Positions 62,177-64,000 of a DNA stretch of 64,000 bases are shown here, piece after piece; positions within the stretch are counted from its first letter, which is position 1; each line of letters opens with the position of its first letter. A model generated the notes under the pieces. The model had not been told where the DNA came from, ran no database searches, and saw only the letters and a list, made by a program, of their open reading frames with translations. The stretch spans positions 414,972 to 478,971 of the forward strand of contig NZ_JAMYDV010000001.1 in the NCBI RefSeq assembly GCF_024128855.1. Reading direction: 5' to 3'. A program made the position numbers and the translations under genes. This DNA comes from Rhodovulum tesquicola (GTDB taxonomy: Bacteria; Pseudomonadota; Alphaproteobacteria; Rhodobacterales; Rhodobacteraceae).

Positions 62177-64000
62177 TCAGCGCCGCCCCTCGCGCAGCCA
62201 GGCGCCGAGGCTGAGAGCGGCGGCGAGCAGCAGCATCGCCCAGGCCGGGGCCAGCGGCGTGATGCGCAGATCGGCGGTCAGGTAGGCGCCGCGCGGGGTG
62301 ATCCCGATCCAGCCCCGGCCCGCCGCCAGCCGCCCCTCGCGCACGGTGCGGATGTCGGGCAGCCCGGCCTGCATCGCCACGATGCCGCCCCGCGTCGGCT
62401 CGACCACCGGGGCCAGCAGCGTGCCGGTGGCGATGGTCTGCTCGAATTCGCGCGGTGCCGCCGGGCCCAGCGCGATCACCGTTTCCAGGTCCTCATCGGT
62501 CAGCCGGTAAAGCCCGATCTCGGGCCCCTGATAGGTTGCCTGGAACCGGCCCGGCGCGGTTTCCTGCAGATCCAGCGTCTCGGTCTCGCCATCGGGGCGG
62601 GTGATCTCGACGCCGCGCGCGCCTTCGGACAGCGAGCGGCGGGTGATCGTCATGGTCTGGCCCTCGGCGGCGGCGCCCAGCGATTCCTCTTCGAGGTCGG
62701 GTTCCTTCATCATCCAGTGCGCGAGCCGGCGCAGCAGTTCCATCTGCGGCCCGCCGCCCTCGAAGCCGCGATTCCACAGCCAGGCGTGATCCGAGGCCAT
62801 CAGCGCCACGCGCCCCTCGCCCACCCGGTCGAGCAGCAGAAGCGGCCGCGCGCCGGGGCCGGACATCACCGCCTGGCCGCCTCCGGCCTCCAGTTCGATC
62901 AGGCGGAACCAGCGGCCCCAGGGGCCGTCCGCCTCGGCCTCCAGCCCCTCGGTCACGGGGTGGCGCTGGCCCAGTTCGGTGATCTCGGGGCGGAAGCCCT
63001 CTTCGAGGACCCGCGCCGTGGGCGCGGCGGGCAGGATCTGGGCCAGGGGCGAGCGGTAGAGCGAATCCGCGCTGGCGAATTCGGGGCCGGCCGCGATCAG
63101 CACCGCGCCGCCCTTTTCGACATAGTCGCGCACATTCTCGAGATAGAGCCCGGGCAGGATGCCGCGCCGCCGGTAGCGGTCGAAGATGATGAGGTCGAAC
63201 TCGTCGATCTTGTCGAGGAACAGCTCGCGCGTGGGAAAGGCGATCAGCGAGAGTTCCGACACCGGCACGCCGTCATGCTTGTCGGGCGGTCTGAGGATCG
63301 TGAAATGGACGAGGTCCACGGAACTGTCCGATTTCAGCAGATTGCGCCAGGTCCGTTCGCCCGCATGCGGCTCGCCCGAGACCAGCAGGACGCGCAGCCG
63401 GTCGCGCACGCCGTTGATCTGGACCACGGCGGCATTGTTGCGGTCGGTCAGTTCGCCCTCTTCGAGCGCCACCGAGAACTGGATCACGTTGCGCCCGGCA
63501 TGGTCGAGCACCAGCGGCACCGCGATATCCTGGTTCAGCGGCACCGTGTAGCTTTGCGCGGGGCCGCCGTCGATGGCCACCCGGACCTGTGTCGTCTGGC
63601 CGAGCGTGGCGGGCACCGCGCCCTGATCCTCGATCCGCAGCGTCAGCGTCACCTCCTCGCCGAGGATCGCGAAGGCGGGGGCGTTGCGCACCACCAGCCG
63701 CCTGTCCCAGTCGTCGCGCTGCCCGGTCAGCAGCGCGTGCAGCGGCGCGGCCATGGGCGGCGCGCGGTCCAGATCGTGCACCTGCCCGTCGGTCAGCAGG
63801 ATCGCGCCCGCCAGCCGGGCGCGCGGCACCTCGGCCAGCGCGGCGGCCAGCGCGGTCATCAGAAGCGTGCCCTCGTTGCCCTCGCCATCGCCGATGCGGA
63901 GGATGCGCAGCTCGGTATTCTCCAGCGCCGCGATCTCGGCCTCGATCCGGGCGATGGCGGCGGCGGTCTGTTCGGGGCGGTCGGCAAGGCGCTGGCTGGC
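62177..64000 (-). CDS. Large membrane protein with GATase-like domain (5' end outside window)
   Basis: At least 607 residues are visible and the reading frame is still open at the right edge, so the N-terminus is missing. The visible part begins in a vWA-like segment (AGAILLTDGQVHDLD), continues with a beta-rich region, then a glutamine-amidotransferase-like domain (RVLLVSGEPHAGERTW, FDLIIFDRYRRRGILPG, GGAVLIAAGPEFA, RVALMASDHAWLWNRGF) and a late beta-rich domain with one C-terminal membrane helix (WAMLLLAAALSLGAWL). Similar proteins in Rhodobacterales belong to MoxR/DUF58/DUF4159 clusters; the neighbouring genes are outside this window. Function unknown. Confidence 0.8.
   Translation of the reverse strand, partial: ASQRLADRPEQTAAAIARIEAEIAALENTELRILRIGDGEGNEGTLLMTALAAALAEVPRARLAGAILLTDGQVHDLDRAPPMAAPLHALLTGQRDDWDRRLVVRNAPAFAILGEEVTLTLRIEDQGAVPATLGQTTQVRVAIDGGPAQSYTVPLNQDIAVPLVLDHAGRNVIQFSVALEEGELTDRNNAAVVQINGVRDRLRVLLVSGEPHAGERTWRNLLKSDSSVDLVHFTILRPPDKHDGVPVSELSLIAFPTRELFLDKIDEFDLIIFDRYRRRGILPGLYLENVRDYVEKGGAVLIAAGPEFASADSLYRSPLAQILPAAPTARVLEEGFRPEITELGQRHPVTEGLEAEADGPWGRWFRLIELEAGGGQAVMSGPGARPLLLLDRVGEGRVALMASDHAWLWNRGFEGGGPQMELLRRLAHWMMKEPDLEEESLGAAAEGQTMTITRRSLSEGARGVEITRPDGETETLDLQETAPGRFQATYQGPEIGLYRLTDEDLETVIALGPAAPREFEQTIATGTLLAPVVEPTRGGIVAMQAGLPDIRTVREGRLAAGRGWIGITPRGAYLTADLRITPLAPAWAMLLLAAALSLGAWLREGRR

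Overview
This window looks like the chromosome of an alphaproteobacterium of the Rhodobacterales (Rhodobacter/Paracoccus/Roseobacter relatives). The evidence is high GC, mipZ in place of Min genes, a split F0 operon (atpI-B-E-b'-b) without the F1 genes, a phaA/phaB pair, decaprenyl-type quinone synthesis (ubiA, polyprenyl synthase), a non-catalytic dihydroorotase beside pyrB, and ffh/rpsP/rimM/trmD/rplS/rpmE in alphaproteobacterial order. Assignments rest on motif reading and memory of families; no search was run.

Layout. 1-5 kb: ubiA (partial) divergent from rsmE, then a membrane protein, gshA, a small DMT-like protein, plsY. 4-9 kb: pyrX-orf-pyrB facing a DNA glycosylase / phosphoesterase / moaB operon. 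8.8-14.6 kb: RND efflux pair, then a stand-alone DsbD-like periplasmic domain. 14.7-20 kb: yqgE, sua5, acyl-CoA dehydrogenase, MBL hydrolase, lipoprotein. 20-23.3 kb: azlCD, mobA, an unknown membrane protein, greA. 23.5-30 kb: ETF-QO, TPR protein plus ispE, polyprenyl synthase, DUF2007 plus a tRNA methyltransferase, a DUF465-like protein. 30-35 kb: DMT transporter, phaB, phaA, EAL protein, tag. 35-39 kb: rpmI-rplT, an isolated nifQ, pheS, a low-GC accessory gene with a REP pair, mipZ. 39-45 kb (minus strand): ffh, chorismate mutase, rpsP, bluB, rimM, orf, trmD, rplS, rpmE. 45-47.7 kb: azoR, lysR, DMT transporter, arsR. 47.8-50.5 kb: F0 operon ending in a clear terminator. 50.5-56 kb: FadR-type regulator, OmpA lipoprotein, AraC-MGMT protein, nth, pfkB kinase, subtilase. 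56-62 kb: sulfotransferase divergent from a GT14-like glycosyltransferase, hinT, and a polyamine-type ABC transporter. 62-64 kb: a large membrane protein cut by the window edge.

Most of the window is core metabolism, translation and repair, tightly packed, with many 4-base ATGA/GTGA overlaps. No stretch longer than 300 bases lacks a gene. I saw no rRNA, tRNA, CRISPR array, prophage or insertion sequence. The parts that stand out are a GTAG-type REP pair (BIME) next to an accessory gene directly after pheS, where pheT is often found; a lone nifQ; a sulfotransferase/GT14 pair; a DNA glycosylase with three of four Fe-S ligands missing; two genes that look leaderless; a terminator-like hairpin in the greA leader; and a four-copy family of GC-rich intergenic repeats.
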